A stretch of DNA of 64,000 nt, taken from positions 2,212,976 to 2,276,975 of the forward strand of contig HG738139.1 of the NCBI GenBank assembly GCA_000499405.2, given 5' to 3'. The notes beneath the pieces were generated by a model, which ran no database searches, was not told where the DNA came from, and saw only the letters and a list, made by a program, of their open reading frames with translations. The stretch's first letter is position 1; each line of letters opens with the position of its first letter. The DNA comes from Onchocerca volvulus (taxonomy: Eukaryota > Nematoda > Chromadorea > Rhabditida > Onchocercidae). This document shows positions 36,922-50,900 of this stretch, in pieces. The position numbers and the translations under genes were made by a program.

Positions 36922-39900
36922 TTATAGTCCATCGAACACTTGTACGCGAGTCTTCGTTGCTCCAGCACCGCTCTGAAAATTTCAAAGCTATTGAATCTTT
37001 AGAAAATACAGTTGATAAAAGCTTTTAGTGATGAATTCAATGGCAAAAGCACACTCTTTCACAAAAAGAAAAATCTGCATAAAAAAAAAATTCAGAATAT
37101 ACTAGTAACATGCATTTATTAAATGATTTGTGCTTGTAATTGTCTATTATTTTAAAAGTTATTTCCAAGTTATTGAAATACGAGATTACTAGTGATATCA
37201 GATTGTATTTTTCATTATTTTGCTGTAGCTTTCCCAGTTATAGTAATAAAAAAAACATTTCACAGAGGTGCTATCTTCTGAACAATGAAGTTGGACTTAG
37301 AAATAAAAACATGACCTTAATAAGTTATGGGTTAAATATTTATTTTTGTGTTTTTTTTTCTTTTAAACTTTCAAGCACAGCAAAAAACACACTCAAATAC
37401 CATTGAAATCACCTTATTAACATGATATACATATGGTTCAGCAACTGACTGCAACACGAAGCTTATATTAAAGATTGTACAATAAATAATACAATATCAA
37501 TAAACTGATAGCTTAAACCAGCAAAATTTAATAGGCAATCGTGCATTATCGAAAGAAAATATGTTGTATTAAATGATTATGTTCCATAATGATATAATAT
37601 CTAATGAATAGATGTGTTTTCTATATTCAAACAATTCAGAATTTTTCATTCGATAAAATTTTTTAAAAATAAATGTTGTGCTTTAATTTTGATGTAAAAA
37701 AGTTACCTTTCTAAGTGTGGAATACTTATCAATACCCATTTGTAGATTGGCTGCATGAATTCGATCATGTTCTGATTGGCGATTCACAACTTTCAAGCTT
37801 TCAATTTCATTTCGAAATTCGGTCATTTTTTCTTGAAGACTTTTTTTCTTCTCATTATAGTCAGCTCTGAAAATAATTAAAAATCTTATCATTCATTCTT
37901 TCGAATTTTTTCCGGAGATAATTTTCTAGAATTTTTGTAAACAAATATTTCGAAGCACCTGGATTTTTCAATTTCTTTCCGTAAAGACAAAAGATCGTTT
38001 GGCATCATTTGATTACTGGATGGATCAGGTGGTGGACAATTTAGCAATGCTTGTTTCTTTATAAATGGCTGCGTTTTAATTATCGGTGTAACAGTAGCTG
38101 TAAAATTTGGATCATCATCCAAATATTGTACATAACCACCATCGCCACTACTTGATGATGACACCAAACGATGATGACTGATGTAACGTTGAGGAACAGG
38201 CAAAGCGTATGTTGATAACCAATCCTAAAAACAATTGCGTAAAGCTTACATGATAATTAGGTTTTGAAAAGTTTGTTTGGACAATAAACTTTACGTCGCA
38301 GTAAGAATGTATAAATTTAGCATAAAATATTGCTAAACAATACGGGATCATTCAACGGTAAACATAACTTAGGAGCTTCAAACACCCAAAAATTGTAATT
38401 GATGAGGACAATCAAATCAAAAATAACTTAGCTGGTAAAGAATCGATTACATAACTTGCTAATCAGTTCATAAACTGCTTTTTGTTCACAAAAAGTTCAT
38501 AAACTTATCCACTTCAGAACTATGTAATCTTTATGATCAATTTTTAAAACATTTTTTAACATTCAAACCTGTGGACAACTCGGTTCCGAGTTATATAAAT
38601 GTGCACGGCACAAGTACGGGTCGCAACCATGACGTTCTGTTTCATGCATCAAACGATGAGCCCAAAGTTCGGCATCACGTGCTTTCCGTTCTAGCGACAT
38701 TTTCGTTTCTTCTGCCTAAAAAAAAATTTTTTTTAAGTAGGAAATAATTTCATAGAATAGTGCTCTTTATATACGAATTGAACACATTAAATTTATTGTA
38801 AAAATCAACTCCTGTAATTCTACTAGCAATGTTTTCGAGTCATTTATTTAATGGAACGAAACGCATCTATAGTTGTATCACTACGCAACTGTGGATCAAA
38901 ATAATAGGCACGTGAGTGGAAATCAGTAAGTATGTGAAACAATTTTTTAACTTTCAACTCTCCTGATTTCCTAGTCTTACTCAATGGATTTGGGTTAGTA
39001 GTGAAAATTTAATTTATTTAATATAAGTAGTAGTCAAAGATTGATGAATCTGTGGTTTGAAGCTTAAATTAAACATTCTCACCCACTTATCCTAATTATC
39101 CTTCACTTCCTCCGACATAAACATAAGTTATTCAAAAACTATTTCAATTGATAGAAAATTACTTTAGTTGCTTTGCCACTTGTATTTCAAATTTATTTTG
39201 TTCCTCTAATAAAAAATATTTGCAAGAATATGCCAACTTGGAATTCTGAAAAAATAGGAAGTCCCACTTTGATCTGTGAAAGTTTCATACGCTGACATTC
39301 TGCTTCAGCCTCGCTGGCTCTTTTTGATAGTACGAGAGCTTCCTCTTCCGATACTCGCACTTTTTCTGCCATCAAATGCGCATTTTCTTCAGTTTTTTTC
39401 ATAGCCTCCTAAAAAATGGATATTACTTTTTTTTTTCCTGCATAGAATATTGCGCTCATCGAGTAAAAATGATGAATAAACAAATCAAAATCAATATTAT
39501 TCAGCTTTTTTCCAAGATATCATCTCGAAAATCATCGATACTAGTATACGTTAATTTTTCAATCCAGTCATCGCCTAATGACAGTGCATCTATATATTTC
39601 AAAAAGCTCAAAAAGAAGAAAGAATTCTGCTTCTATATCCATGGCAAAAGCAAAAATGTGAAAGAACAATTATTAAAAAAAAAAAAGGAACTCGTTAACA
39701 TTAAACAAGAATTTGTATATAAATACACATATTTTTTTAGCACCTTCATGTTACGTAGTTGTTCATTAATTGCAGTTATTTCATTTTTATATCGGTCTCG
39801 CTCTGCTTCTGCTTGTATACGTTGCTCTCGCTCACGAGATAAACGATTTTGTTCTTGCTGGAAAAGCAAATGCAAATAATAATGAATATAATAAAAAACA

Positions 39901-42900
39901 TATGGGAAACAAAAATTATTTAAATACCGTAAAAATTTTAAAAATGGTTTTACTATCAATATCCCAATAAAAACTCAATTTGGACGAATGCTGATATTTG
40001 AAAATTTTCTTCGGCAACATTTGGAAATTTTTTTATTAAAAAACAAACAATTCGTCTAATTCTCTGCTCTTTCGCCTGAGCTTTCATTTGCTGAACTTCG
40101 AGCAAATCTGGTTGACGTCTTCGTAGGTATAAATTATGGGTACCAACGCACAAATCCAATATGCTCATATTGATGGAGATATCTTTTGCACGAAATGTGA
40201 TCGTACTCTTGTCCATTGTTCTCATATTAAACTGAAGCAGAGAAATTTTTTTTGATGGAAATTATAGCCAAAATTTGCAGAAAACCAATAAAAACTAGAA
40301 ATTTATAAATCTCAATTCTTTATTTGTCCATTTCATCTAAACCTTTCTAATCAAATTCTTCTTAATATCAACATATTTGTACATTCTGCGTATTTAACAC
40401 TAGTAATGATATGACTGGAAGCTACTCAGCAAAATATCAGATTTCCGAAAAAGGAATGAATTAATTAATATTAAAACCTTGTAAAACTGCGAATTTCTAA
40501 GGAATCATAAATTAAACCTACAATTTTGTTCTTAAATGAAATGTTTTTGATTTCACTCCAGGAAAAAAACGGCCGAGGTGTAATTCTATTAGTCTCTTTG
40601 TAAATTCCAATCCCTTGTGCTGACACACCAAGCGTTAGATCTGTTTCTTTGCTATTCTACAATGTCGTTGATTATTACAAATCAGTTATGAAAATTATAC
40701 AGACGAACAATTTTAACATCCCTCAAAAAATTAAAAATGATTATTTAGCTAAAACTATTATCCAGAAATATGTTACAATCTCCAGATATTAATAAACAGA
40801 TAAAAGTGATAATGATAACAAGTAAACAATAAAATGTTTCCCTAATCAAGACCAATTTAAAATAATTATGGTACCACATAAAGTGAAATATTAAAAGTTT
40901 ATAAAACTAACACATATGGGGTAGTATTGAATTCCATACATTTCCAAATCTTGTGCAACCCGTAGATATTCCATTTCTGCATCTTCTCTGTAACGTTGTT
41001 AATTTATTTTTCTAAAAATTATTTCAAGAGGACTGTTCATTAATAGCATCTCCAGAAATAGAAGCATGATATGAACCACTAAATCATTTTGACCAGACTG
41101 CAACTAAGTGAAATTACCTGCTTTGTCCACTATTATTTATCCACCACCGTTTGATGCGTTCTTCCCACATCTGTGGTGTCATATCATATTGTTTGATTAC
41201 ACATTCTGGCAATAATTCATTTAATTGCAACTTCGAACTTTCCACACAGTCACCTTTCTGAATAACTTATAATCCTTCAATTCATAACTTTGCAAACTTT
41301 TTTTCAAAAAGAAACAATAACTCTATTAGTGAATTAGTGAATTACCCGCTAAGTACAGAGTACATCTACAAAAAAAAAAAAAAAAAAACTCTGAAATTAG
41401 CAATTTCTGCAGATGAAATATAAACTCACAATTGCCTGTACAGCATAAGATGCAAGAAGAACAGATGCTTCAGCGGAGCAGTATAGCTGCATACTTAGAA
41501 TACTTTGCTTGATTTGAAGGAAGAAAAGATGACGCGTTATATCCTGTATCAATTCTTCTTCAACATCCTCTGGATAAAATTTCACAAGAAATATGAGATG
41601 TATTGAACCATCTTTCTGCTTTGGCACTTCCTGTTTATTTATCTAAAATTTAAGCATGCAATTATTAAATCAAATGAATAGTGAAGTGATTTAACAGTTG
41701 GCACTATGAAAACAAAAACATGGTCGTATTCGCAATGAAGCCAAATTACCAGTGAACGCATTACGTTTAATGCCTAATCTAAGAATACATCGAAGATCGG
41801 AAGTAGAAAAATATTCCCAAGTTTTTTCGAAAAATAAATCATAATCCACTTTTTATAGCACGTGACACATATTGAACATTCACTTATTCATTGAAACGTA
41901 TTACATCTAATCCAGAGTAAGCAAAATTTTTGATGACATTTAGTCGTGAAAAAAAAAACGTATATAGCAAGAAGCATTATTAATTCTCATCATCTTATCA
42001 CACTAAACAAACCTTTTTATCCATTTGCAACCAGCATGGAATCCCCTTTTTATTTACAAATTGCAAACCAAAAAACCAAATCTCCCTTAGACCGATTATC
42101 CTGCAAACTGTATCAAACAGCTGTCGTCCTGTACAATCTGGCTGCAAAATTTTACAGAAAAATTAGAAATGACATAAAACTTAGAGATATAAATAATTTT
42201 TGATTAACGAATGGAAGTCAAAATTCAACTAACCATAATAATATTAGCATGGACATGTAGGTAACTTAAAATAAATTTTAGCGTTCTTCGCCTAATACAC
42301 TAAATAGATATAATTTTAGCAAAAGAATTGCACGAAGAGTGCTTTTATTTATTTATAGTACATACTATCTTAATTTTTTGCAGTACATACGACTTACTGC
42401 TCATAAGATTCATTCTAATATATTTTTGTTACTGTTATATATAACTAAATTTCTTTACTATGAGAGCTTATGTTTAATTAGAAAAGGAAAAAATCAACTA
42501 TTTGAGATTTCGAAATGTCTTTGCATAATTTAAACTGCTTATTCAAAAGGCAACAGATAAAATCATACAAGGTTTCACATTTTTGAATGGAAAAAATATT
42601 CACTTTTTTCCCACAGATAAAGGGCAATAATTTTATTTTCATACTTTAGATACAATGCTAACAACTGAATTTGAATATAATTAAAAAATGTTTTGGACAT
42701 AAAAATAACTAAAACAAGGAGAATTTTGCAAAACAATTGCTTAGTCATTCAATCAGTAAAAATGATCTCAAAACTAATTGTGGAGATATAAACTTCTGAA
42801 CTATTTTCTAAACAAATTCATTAAACTGCTTTACTACTGGTTAACAAGCTAGTAACTTGATAAATTAGTAAATTAATAATCTAACGATGAAATATGTCAA

Positions 42901-43309
42901 CATTACGCTGTATTTAATAATGTAAAAACCTAGTAATTTTTTAGTTTAATATTCTTCGTCCAATATTCTTCCACTAATTTGCGATCGGTATAATCAGCAA
43001 AAAATCTAATAATTTCGTAATCCAGCAAAATTTATCAATTCAATAATCTATAATACTAATTCTTTAATAATAATCCTTGATGTAAAATTTAATATCTACC
43101 GGTCCACCGATGCATTAGTTCAATAATCAAACAATCCATTAAATATTATTTCATCAATCAAACATATCAACAGCACAATAATATATATAACATTATGATG
43201 ATTACATAAATAAACAAACCTCTACAGTAATCTTTTCTAGATCGGCATCCATAGTGCTTACTTTGACATACAAATATTTTCCACTACCTCCAGATGAAAA
43301 GAATCCCAT
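36922..43309 (-). CDS. nfm-1: Merlin (NF2) orthologue, FERM-domain protein
   Basis: Exons: 43309-43220, 42141-42013, 41642-41430, 41257-41118, 40987-40912, 40656-40522, 40231-40049, 39857-39744, 39408-39291, 39205-39163 (end uncertain), 38715-38569, 38224-37959, 37866-37707, 36972-36922; about 620 aa (human merlin 595). Merlin is a cortical membrane-actin linker and growth-control scaffold. FERM domain about residues 12-310: [98 protein letters not shown] (about residue 176) matches the merlin 'Blue Box' rather than the HKLNKDQW of ezrin/radixin/moesin, and the end TRVQVFDGL resembles merlin SRVAFFEEL. The coiled coil follows FERM (about 300-480). The exon 9b/10 join does not close in phase with the strongest donor (39163); a GTGGCA donor would, or a small exon is missing. 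FERM and C-terminus are certain. Confidence 0.92.
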
Positions 43310-43442
43310 TTTTGTATTAATAATGCGAATATTTAACTTTCACGTACTAATTAATCAATCTCGATTTCTTTTAAAATACATTTCATCGATCTTTTTGCCA
43401 TGCTACTATTGTTTTCTACATTCCACAATAATTGACTCTAAC
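43310..43442 (-). promoter_or_regulatory. Merlin 5' leader with acceptor and short upstream ORF
   Basis: TCTTTTTCAG ends at 43442, which marks a cis or trans splice acceptor about 130 nt before ATG. The leader contains an ATG immediately followed by TAG, and a 16-codon upstream ORF (MAKRSMKCILKEIEID) in another frame. These could dampen translation if the leader is used as drawn. Confidence 0.4.
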
Positions 43443-44935
43443 TGAAAAAGACACAAAACGAACTTTTTGTTACAATAATTCTACATTGTAATTCATACGA
43501 ATTGTTGCCCTTACTAATATAATAGATTTATTACTATTCTTTAGTCAATTAAAATATAAATATAAAAAAATGGCTAAGAGATATAATTACGTAGAATCAC
43601 GTCAGACACGACTACTCAACGTCAGATACGCCAACGGACTCCAACCGGAATTCGGACGCTTCAGATGCCAATCGAAATTCAAAGATGTAAATAAAATAAA
43701 AATGTATGGCTTACAGGATTGTAACATAGTGCAATAACTTCATCCCAGAAATCAGAATCAGTCATGTGATATTCATGTCTTTCTCCCGTTGTTTCAAGGA
43801 TTCTGAAGTTTCACCTTGCTTCGTGTTATTTCCTTATAGTTACAATTTTGTTTTCATCTTATCATATCATTTTTAACAATATACGAGACCTGATAAAAGT
43901 TATCTTCTAAATGATTTCACGAGATTATATTATCATCTTATGGATGAGGAAATTATATAAATCATTCCATTTCATTCATTACTGATCATTGCATTGTAAT
44001 CATAAAGAAGAAATAAGCAACTAGATTACTGTGGATTGAATTTTATGAACTCATGATTTGAGGAAGGATCGTTTTTCGTCCTATTCTTTTGATTTTTATT
44101 TCTTATAGAGAAATTGTAATTCAATCTTTTATTCATTTTAAAAATAGAAATTGAAAACATAAGAAATGGTAATATTATTTGTAGAATCATTTGTTATATA
44201 AGTTAAAACGATTAGATCAATAAAAATGAAATAGAAAATGTGTTAAGCATAGTTTGAAAATTCTTAGGAAGATTTCAAAAGATTTCAAGAAAATGAATTT
44301 CATAACAAAATTACATTTGATCGAAATAAGTGAATGTTTTTGAATAAAACTTTTCATCTTCCTGTTCTTTCATATATCTAACTAGAACGAGTTCTTCACA
44401 TATATTAAGACTTGTTTCATTGAATTATTTTTTTTTGTTTCTTAGAAAAATTAAGGCAAATTAAATTTTTATCACCTTATTTTAATCCAAATGACGCTTT
44501 TTAAATAAAAATCCTTTATTTTTAATTGAAATCTTAATGAGAACAAGTTTAGTTGATATCTTCTTTTTTCGAGTTAGATACAAAAAAAAAAAAAAAATAA
44601 CTTTCCTTTCTGCTAAGGTAAAGATGCAAAAATTGCATAAATTTCTACTAAAATTTTTCTAAATTTTCTACAGCAATAATTGTCTGTAATGGAATTTTTT
44701 ATATATCCCAATTTTTTTTCTAAAAAACATGATAAAAAACAATAAATTCTTATCGTTTAGTCAGAAAGAAAGGCATCCTGGAAAATATGACAGAAAACAA
44801 ATATTTTGGTGGGAGAGACTTTAAAATTCCTGAAATTCTAAATATTATGAAATTTCTATAATTTGACAAAAAGAAAGGAAAAAAAACAATATTTTGAGGA
44901 TTATTGATGAGTTAGACAATACTGATCATGTAATT
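43443..44935. other. Merlin-PGM2 intergenic region
   Basis: About 1.5 kb, AT-rich, with no coding signal. Likely contains the PGM2 3' UTR on the right and the merlin promoter on the left. Confidence 0.6.
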
Positions 44936-47900
44936 TTAACATCTTGCAATAAGACCGTTGATTTTTGGCTCCAATAAATTGTCAACTACCATTTGTTCTA
45001 GTTCGGCAAGTTGTTTCTTTATATCAATTAAATCTCTGAAATTATCTTCCAAGATTAAGAAATTATACATTTTAGTAAGATTTTTAAAGCGGCTACTAAA
45101 TAAATGATAAGTTTTGATAGTAAGGTGAAGAATTGGCATTTTCAATAAAAGAAGGCCTAGTAAGTATATCAGAATACTTCTATGCTTATATTTTTAGATT
45201 TATCTTTTATCCTTTCTCTCTTGTTTTCAACTTTATTATCTCACAATTTGAAATAAAAAAAAAAAAAGAAAAAAAAAACTTTAAAAAAAGTACTTCTCTG
45301 TTTTGCCTGGTGATGACTTAAATTCAATATAATATTTGATTTTTGGTTCAGTTCCACTTGCTCGTATCGTTGCCGAACTACCATCCGATAATGTGAATGT
45401 AATCATTTCAGATGAAGTACTGAGTGGTAGAATCTGTAATTAGAAAAAAGTTTCGAATCAGATCTTTTTTTTTTTGAAAAACAAGAAAAAAATTATTGTG
45501 GCATTCAAGAATTTCAAGTCAATCATTTCAAAAGAAAGATTAGGTTATAAAAAAATTCCGGATTAGGCCAATTATGTATTCCAAATCAAATTAATCAGAG
45601 ACAAATGGTATGTTATTGCCTATTTCTAACAAATTATTGAATAAAATTATTTTTCTTGGGAATCTTGACTGTAAATGTATAACATCAGTTAAGCTGTCCT
45701 TAGTAGAGCTAAAATTTCAATATTTAGCTAAATTCTAGCAATGAAATGAAGAAATCCGAAAATTAATGGAAATAATTGAGTAGGGACTATCATAATTTTA
45801 TGATTTATGATTATTGCAGCATGGCGATTTCAGATTATTGCTTTTTCTATAATTGTATTTCTCATTAAATATAAAAATCCAATTTTTTTTTTTATTTTTG
45901 AAATTTACTATTTGATATTTCCTTTGATTTGCCTTCATAAATTTTGCTCTTGAATTCTAATCTTCTACATCCCACAACATAAAAATATAATATACGAACA
46001 CATAAGTTCCCAGATACTCGTACAATCACAGTGATAAATATGGAAGAAGAAGAAAAGGAAATAAAATAAGACATTTAAAATATAGTCTTTGTAATAAGAA
46101 TATCAAAAATATGCAAATGGTCTTAATATAAGAAATAATAGGTAAAACTTACTGGTTTATTTCCAGATTGCTCATTATCATATCCAATCGTTAAATCGCG
46201 TACATATTTAACATCAAATTTCCCGATTTTTTGTGGATACTAAAATTTCAAAGATGCATTCAGTTTAGTTCTTTTCTCGAAGTAAACTATAGTTGAAGTA
46301 TGGTACGCTTTTGATAACTTAAAAGTGTATGAGATTTGCTATTTTATCTTATCTACTTGCTTATTTATTTTGTTGATAAAAATACAGCTTAGATTTGCAG
46401 AAGAATTACAATTCATTTTATAAGCTACTCAAATTCATTGGGAAACTGAATTTTCCTTTTTTTTTTCTTTTTTTTTTTTTTTTTTTTTAATTACGAATAT
46501 AAACTTTATTTTTATGAAACAATATTTTAAAAATAAATGATACCTTTTTATCTTTACGTATTTTTTCAAAAATATTTTTCATTGCTGTTTGATTGGGTAC
46601 AAACCAATACGAATTGCTATTTAAATGGAAACCATATCTGCAATAATAGGTGTTTTATTTTTTAGAATAAACGAAAAATTGGAAAAAATGTTACACTTTA
46701 ATCAAAATGCTTCTTTTTAAAGAAAGTTAGAATTTTATGATAAGTAATTTAGAATCTTTACTAATATTCACAATAATCTAATTCTTTCTCTCAAAAAACA
46801 TCAGTTTTTTTGCCGTAATTGTATCAATCAATTTTCCAAGAGATTTAAATTTATTTATATTTAAACTCACTTGTTATAAATGTTGAGAAGTTGTTGGGCA
46901 AGACTTAGTTCCTTGGAATGTAGATAACATGTCAATTCAGCGAATGTTGCCGCCGCAGTAATACCATCTTTATCTAACGCATTTCCTAGCATGAAACCAA
47001 TCGACTCTTCCCATGCACATAATACAGTTTTCCCTTGACGGCGAAGCTCATCTGCTTTATTTCCTAGCCATTTGAATCCGGTTAAACCTTGTTCAATTTT
47101 GAAACCTGAAATTAATCCGAACTTCATTTCCATTTTTCAATCAAACCATCGACTACCATTTTACATGAACGATTTAAAATTGCTTGATCACATTTCATAT
47201 TCGATCATTATCTTCTCCAAAGTATTTTAGATACTTTTTTCTTTTTGTCAACTGCGATAGATAAGATATTTAGCGCCAAATCGTCTTGAAAAAAATAAAA
47301 GAATCATATGTTCTCATATCAATCGTCTATATTTTCTAGAATATATATAGTAATTCTGAAAGAAATTCGAATCTTGAGTTGAAATTCGAACTTGAGTCTT
47401 AATTTAAATCTAAAATTTAGCTTCTTAAATAACTGGAATTTCCAACAATAGCTTTTCTCGAATAGATATTCCTTTTCAGTGAAAAATTGATCTCTACAAT
47501 ATATTCATAATTACCTTCCGTGGTAGCAATAGTACGACTTATTGAAGATGAAACAGCACTTGTAACGATGTACAAATTTGAAGGATCTTTCTGCGGATTT
47601 TCCTCTCGCCAACAATGCCACATCCACCATGATATCAGAGCTCCCATTTCATTTCCTGTGAAAATCTTCCAAGCACCACTAAAATTTAACAAATTTAGTA
47701 AATAAAATTGATGTAAATTTTTCATCGACAAATTAATAGTTGAAAAATTATTGATTAGTTTTTAAAGCAGTCATACTATAAATATAAGATGTCCGGTCAG
47801 CTGCGATGTTTATCAGAATCTTGTTAGAAGAATTCAGTAACTCACTACAACGGATATATCCTAATAAGATAAATGATTCAAGTCAACAAATGATTTTCCT

Positions 47901-50900
47901 TTGATTCACCAATGGATAGAATTATTTGGTTTCTCATTCTCGATAATAGTCTAGCTTTTCATCATATCATCCTCCACAGCCATTCCCGCACCGTAATGAG
48001 ATAATCAAATATATAGATCTTTGTAATCTATGTATCTGATTGTGAAAAATGAAATGAATTGAATTAAAGTTGAGTAAAACAATAATTTGTTCGACAAATT
48101 AATTACTCAGGTTGTTTTTCCGCCAACTGAAGACGATCAGCATCTGGATCATTGGCTAAAATTATGGTAGAATTGTGTTTATCAGCTACTGCTATAGGTA
48201 TTTTGAGCACTTTTTCACCTTCTTCTGGATTTGGAAATGGTAGTGTTGGAAAGTCAGGATCTGGCTTTCCATGCTCCTAAAAAAAAATCTCTTTATTTCT
48301 TTAAAAATCTCTTTATCAGTAGCAATGCATTAATTAAAAATCAACGTAAGAAACATAATTACTTCACACCTGTACAATAATTATATTTTCAGATGGGAAT
48401 CCGAAATCTTTCAACATTCTTGTCATATATGGTAGTCCAACACCATGGAATGCAGTATAAGTGAATTTTATCGGACACTTTTCATTCAGAGACCTGTTTT
48501 AAAATAATATATTATAAATAGACAATTTGTTTTCCAAAAAAAGAAATATATACCGTTTATTAAAATTCATAACTTTGTGATATCTATACATAACTTGCAA
48601 TTTTAAAACTTAATACACTATCATAAATCAATTGAAAGTCTACTTAAGAAATTTGTTTTCTTCTATAAAAAATATCAATACCATATTTATCTTTAATTTT
48701 GTCGCTGAAATCGCGAGATAAAAGAAGAAAAAAAAAAAATNTTTGTTAGCTGAAGGAGACGTCCAGATTTTATGTTGTCCGATAATGCTAAGAACTTTGT
48801 TCTAGCTTCCAAATTAATACAAGAGAATAGTAATCAAGATGAAAAGCCACTAAAATGGCAATTCATTACTCCAGGAGTTCCTTGGCAAGGAGGTGTTTAC
48901 GAAAGGATGGTTGGAGTAGTAAAGAGAACTTTACAGAGAGTAGTGAAGAAAAACCTTTTAGAAGAAAGTGAATTCACCACACTCATAACCGAGATTGAAT
49001 TTTTGGTAAATGAAAGACCATTGGTAGATTATGAGAGAAATGGAGAGCAAGTATTGTGTCCAGGGGATTTTTTATGGCCTGGCTATAATGATGCGAAGAA
49101 TTCATTGGAATACGAGAACAAATTACATGAGAATGACGAACCCAACATATCTATTCAGCAAAATTTAATCAACCGTTATCAGAATCTCCGAAGAAAGTTA
49201 CAACGTCTGTGGAAAATATGGCAAGAGGAGTATTTGGAAGAATTGAGAAAAAGAACGCGGAAATCGCACAAAAATCCTCACAGTCGTATACGTCGAAAGC
49301 CAATCATTAGAGAAGTAGTATTATTAAAAGGTGAAGGTCCAAGAAATTCCTGGAAAATGGGTCGAGTGGAAAAGTTGATCGAGGGAAAAGACGGACTTTG
49401 CCGATCTGCCGTTGTGAGGATGTCGAATGGAATACGGTTGACTCGCGCTATAGGATATCTGTACCCTTTAGAGATCTGCGGCACTGAAAGCCTAGACTCT
49501 AAATCCTTCTCGCCTCCCGAGCGCTGAAATCGCGAGATAAAAGAAGAGAAAAAAAAAATCAGTGATCCCTTTGTTTAAAATTTTACATTGCATATCTCAT
49601 GTAGCTGATTGTAGAATCATTTTGTCTATCCAGTTAATGAGCTTAAAAAAGCTCTTTTTTATCATCAGCTAACTACCAGTACAATCTCATGCGCACCAAA
49701 GGCGCATGCTTCCGAGACAACAAAGGATCCTTCTTGTCTTTACGGAATGTACCAGGATCCTCCATCCATGAAGGAAATGGGATGGGGTCCTGATTACAAA
49801 ATCATTTCAACCAACAAACTACCATCAGCTCGGTCGAGTGGACCAGTCGGTGATAAACTAATTCTTCTTCATTACCAAACCTATCTCCCCCCCTCTTTTA
49901 CATTATAATCTCTTCATAATATTATCGGAATTGTATTGTTAATATAATTGTTGTAATAATTGTTGCGTATGTTGATTTATAAATTAATCATAATAAAGGT
50001 TTAATTACCCAAGTTTGAGGTCCGTTACCAAGTGAATAAACATCAAAATAGAAGAAAGTGTGAGAACGGAAGAACAGAATTCAACTTATTATTTTGCCAC
50101 TATCAGAAAGAAAAGAACCGACAAATTTTTAGTTTAAATTTCATTTTTAAGAATCTCATTCCGTCTCTCGCGATTGCGATAATCCAACCAAGAATTTTTC
50201 ATCAGTTACTTATTTTTGGTTTTTAAGTCCTACTGATTTTTCTTTATTAAGCAATTTTTAGTAATGATGATATCATATTTTGTTGTAAAATAAAGTCCGA
50301 ATGAATATATTAAATAATATCATATCATGATAATACTTTGACGAATGAAATTAACTTGTAGGGCATTCTCCTTATCCTTTTTTTTGCAATAAATTAGAAA
50401 AGAAGTGAAATTAAAATTAGCTCCAAATTTGTCCGGGATTATTAAGTTATGTCTTTTTTTATTCTTTTTTTTTTTTTTTTTTTTTTGCCAGTGAATGGAT
50501 CAATAGACTTTTAAAATCCGTAGAAGTTTCAACTCACGTATATTAAAATTCAGACATTAAATCAAACATCTAGAGAATTCCTCTCTGACATACTTTATTG
50601 AGTCTAGGAATCTAAATTTTCTTTAATAAAATTGTTGACCTGAATTGATTTCTTCCATTATTTTAGTTGAACTTCGTTTTATTTTTAATCTTTTATTATT
50701 TATTCTACCCAAAGTGACTTAACGCCCTATTTAATAGCATAACTTACTTATAATGACACAGGAACAACTCCTCGATAAAATATTTCTCCATTATGCAATC
50801 AGCTGAATGTAAAAGTGGATGTGTTGAAAGTTCTGATATATCCCAATATTCCGGCTTTGGTTTCATATTTTCATAAGCAAGTCGGCATATTTGCGAATCG

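Larger units (their letters stand above)
48703..50030 (+). mobile_element. Bel/Pao LTR-retrotransposon 3' fragment in PGM2 intron 6
   Basis: Contains the 3' end of a pol ORF, a polypurine tract (49541-49559) and one LTR. It lies antisense to PGM2, between exons 6 and 7. Gag, protease, reverse transcriptase, RNase H and the 5' LTR are missing, so the copy is non-autonomous. The left limit coincides with a direct-repeat piece and an N, suggesting either a deletion/recombination product or an imperfect assembly join. Confidence 0.85.

Noticed and set aside
39376..39879. Plus-strand 167-codon open frame
   Set aside because: It is the antisense shadow of merlin coiled-coil exons 8 and 9, whose phases and homology are clear on the minus strand.
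42830..43160. Recurrent AATAATCTA-like words in merlin intron 1
   Set aside because: No steady period; consistent with AT-rich background.
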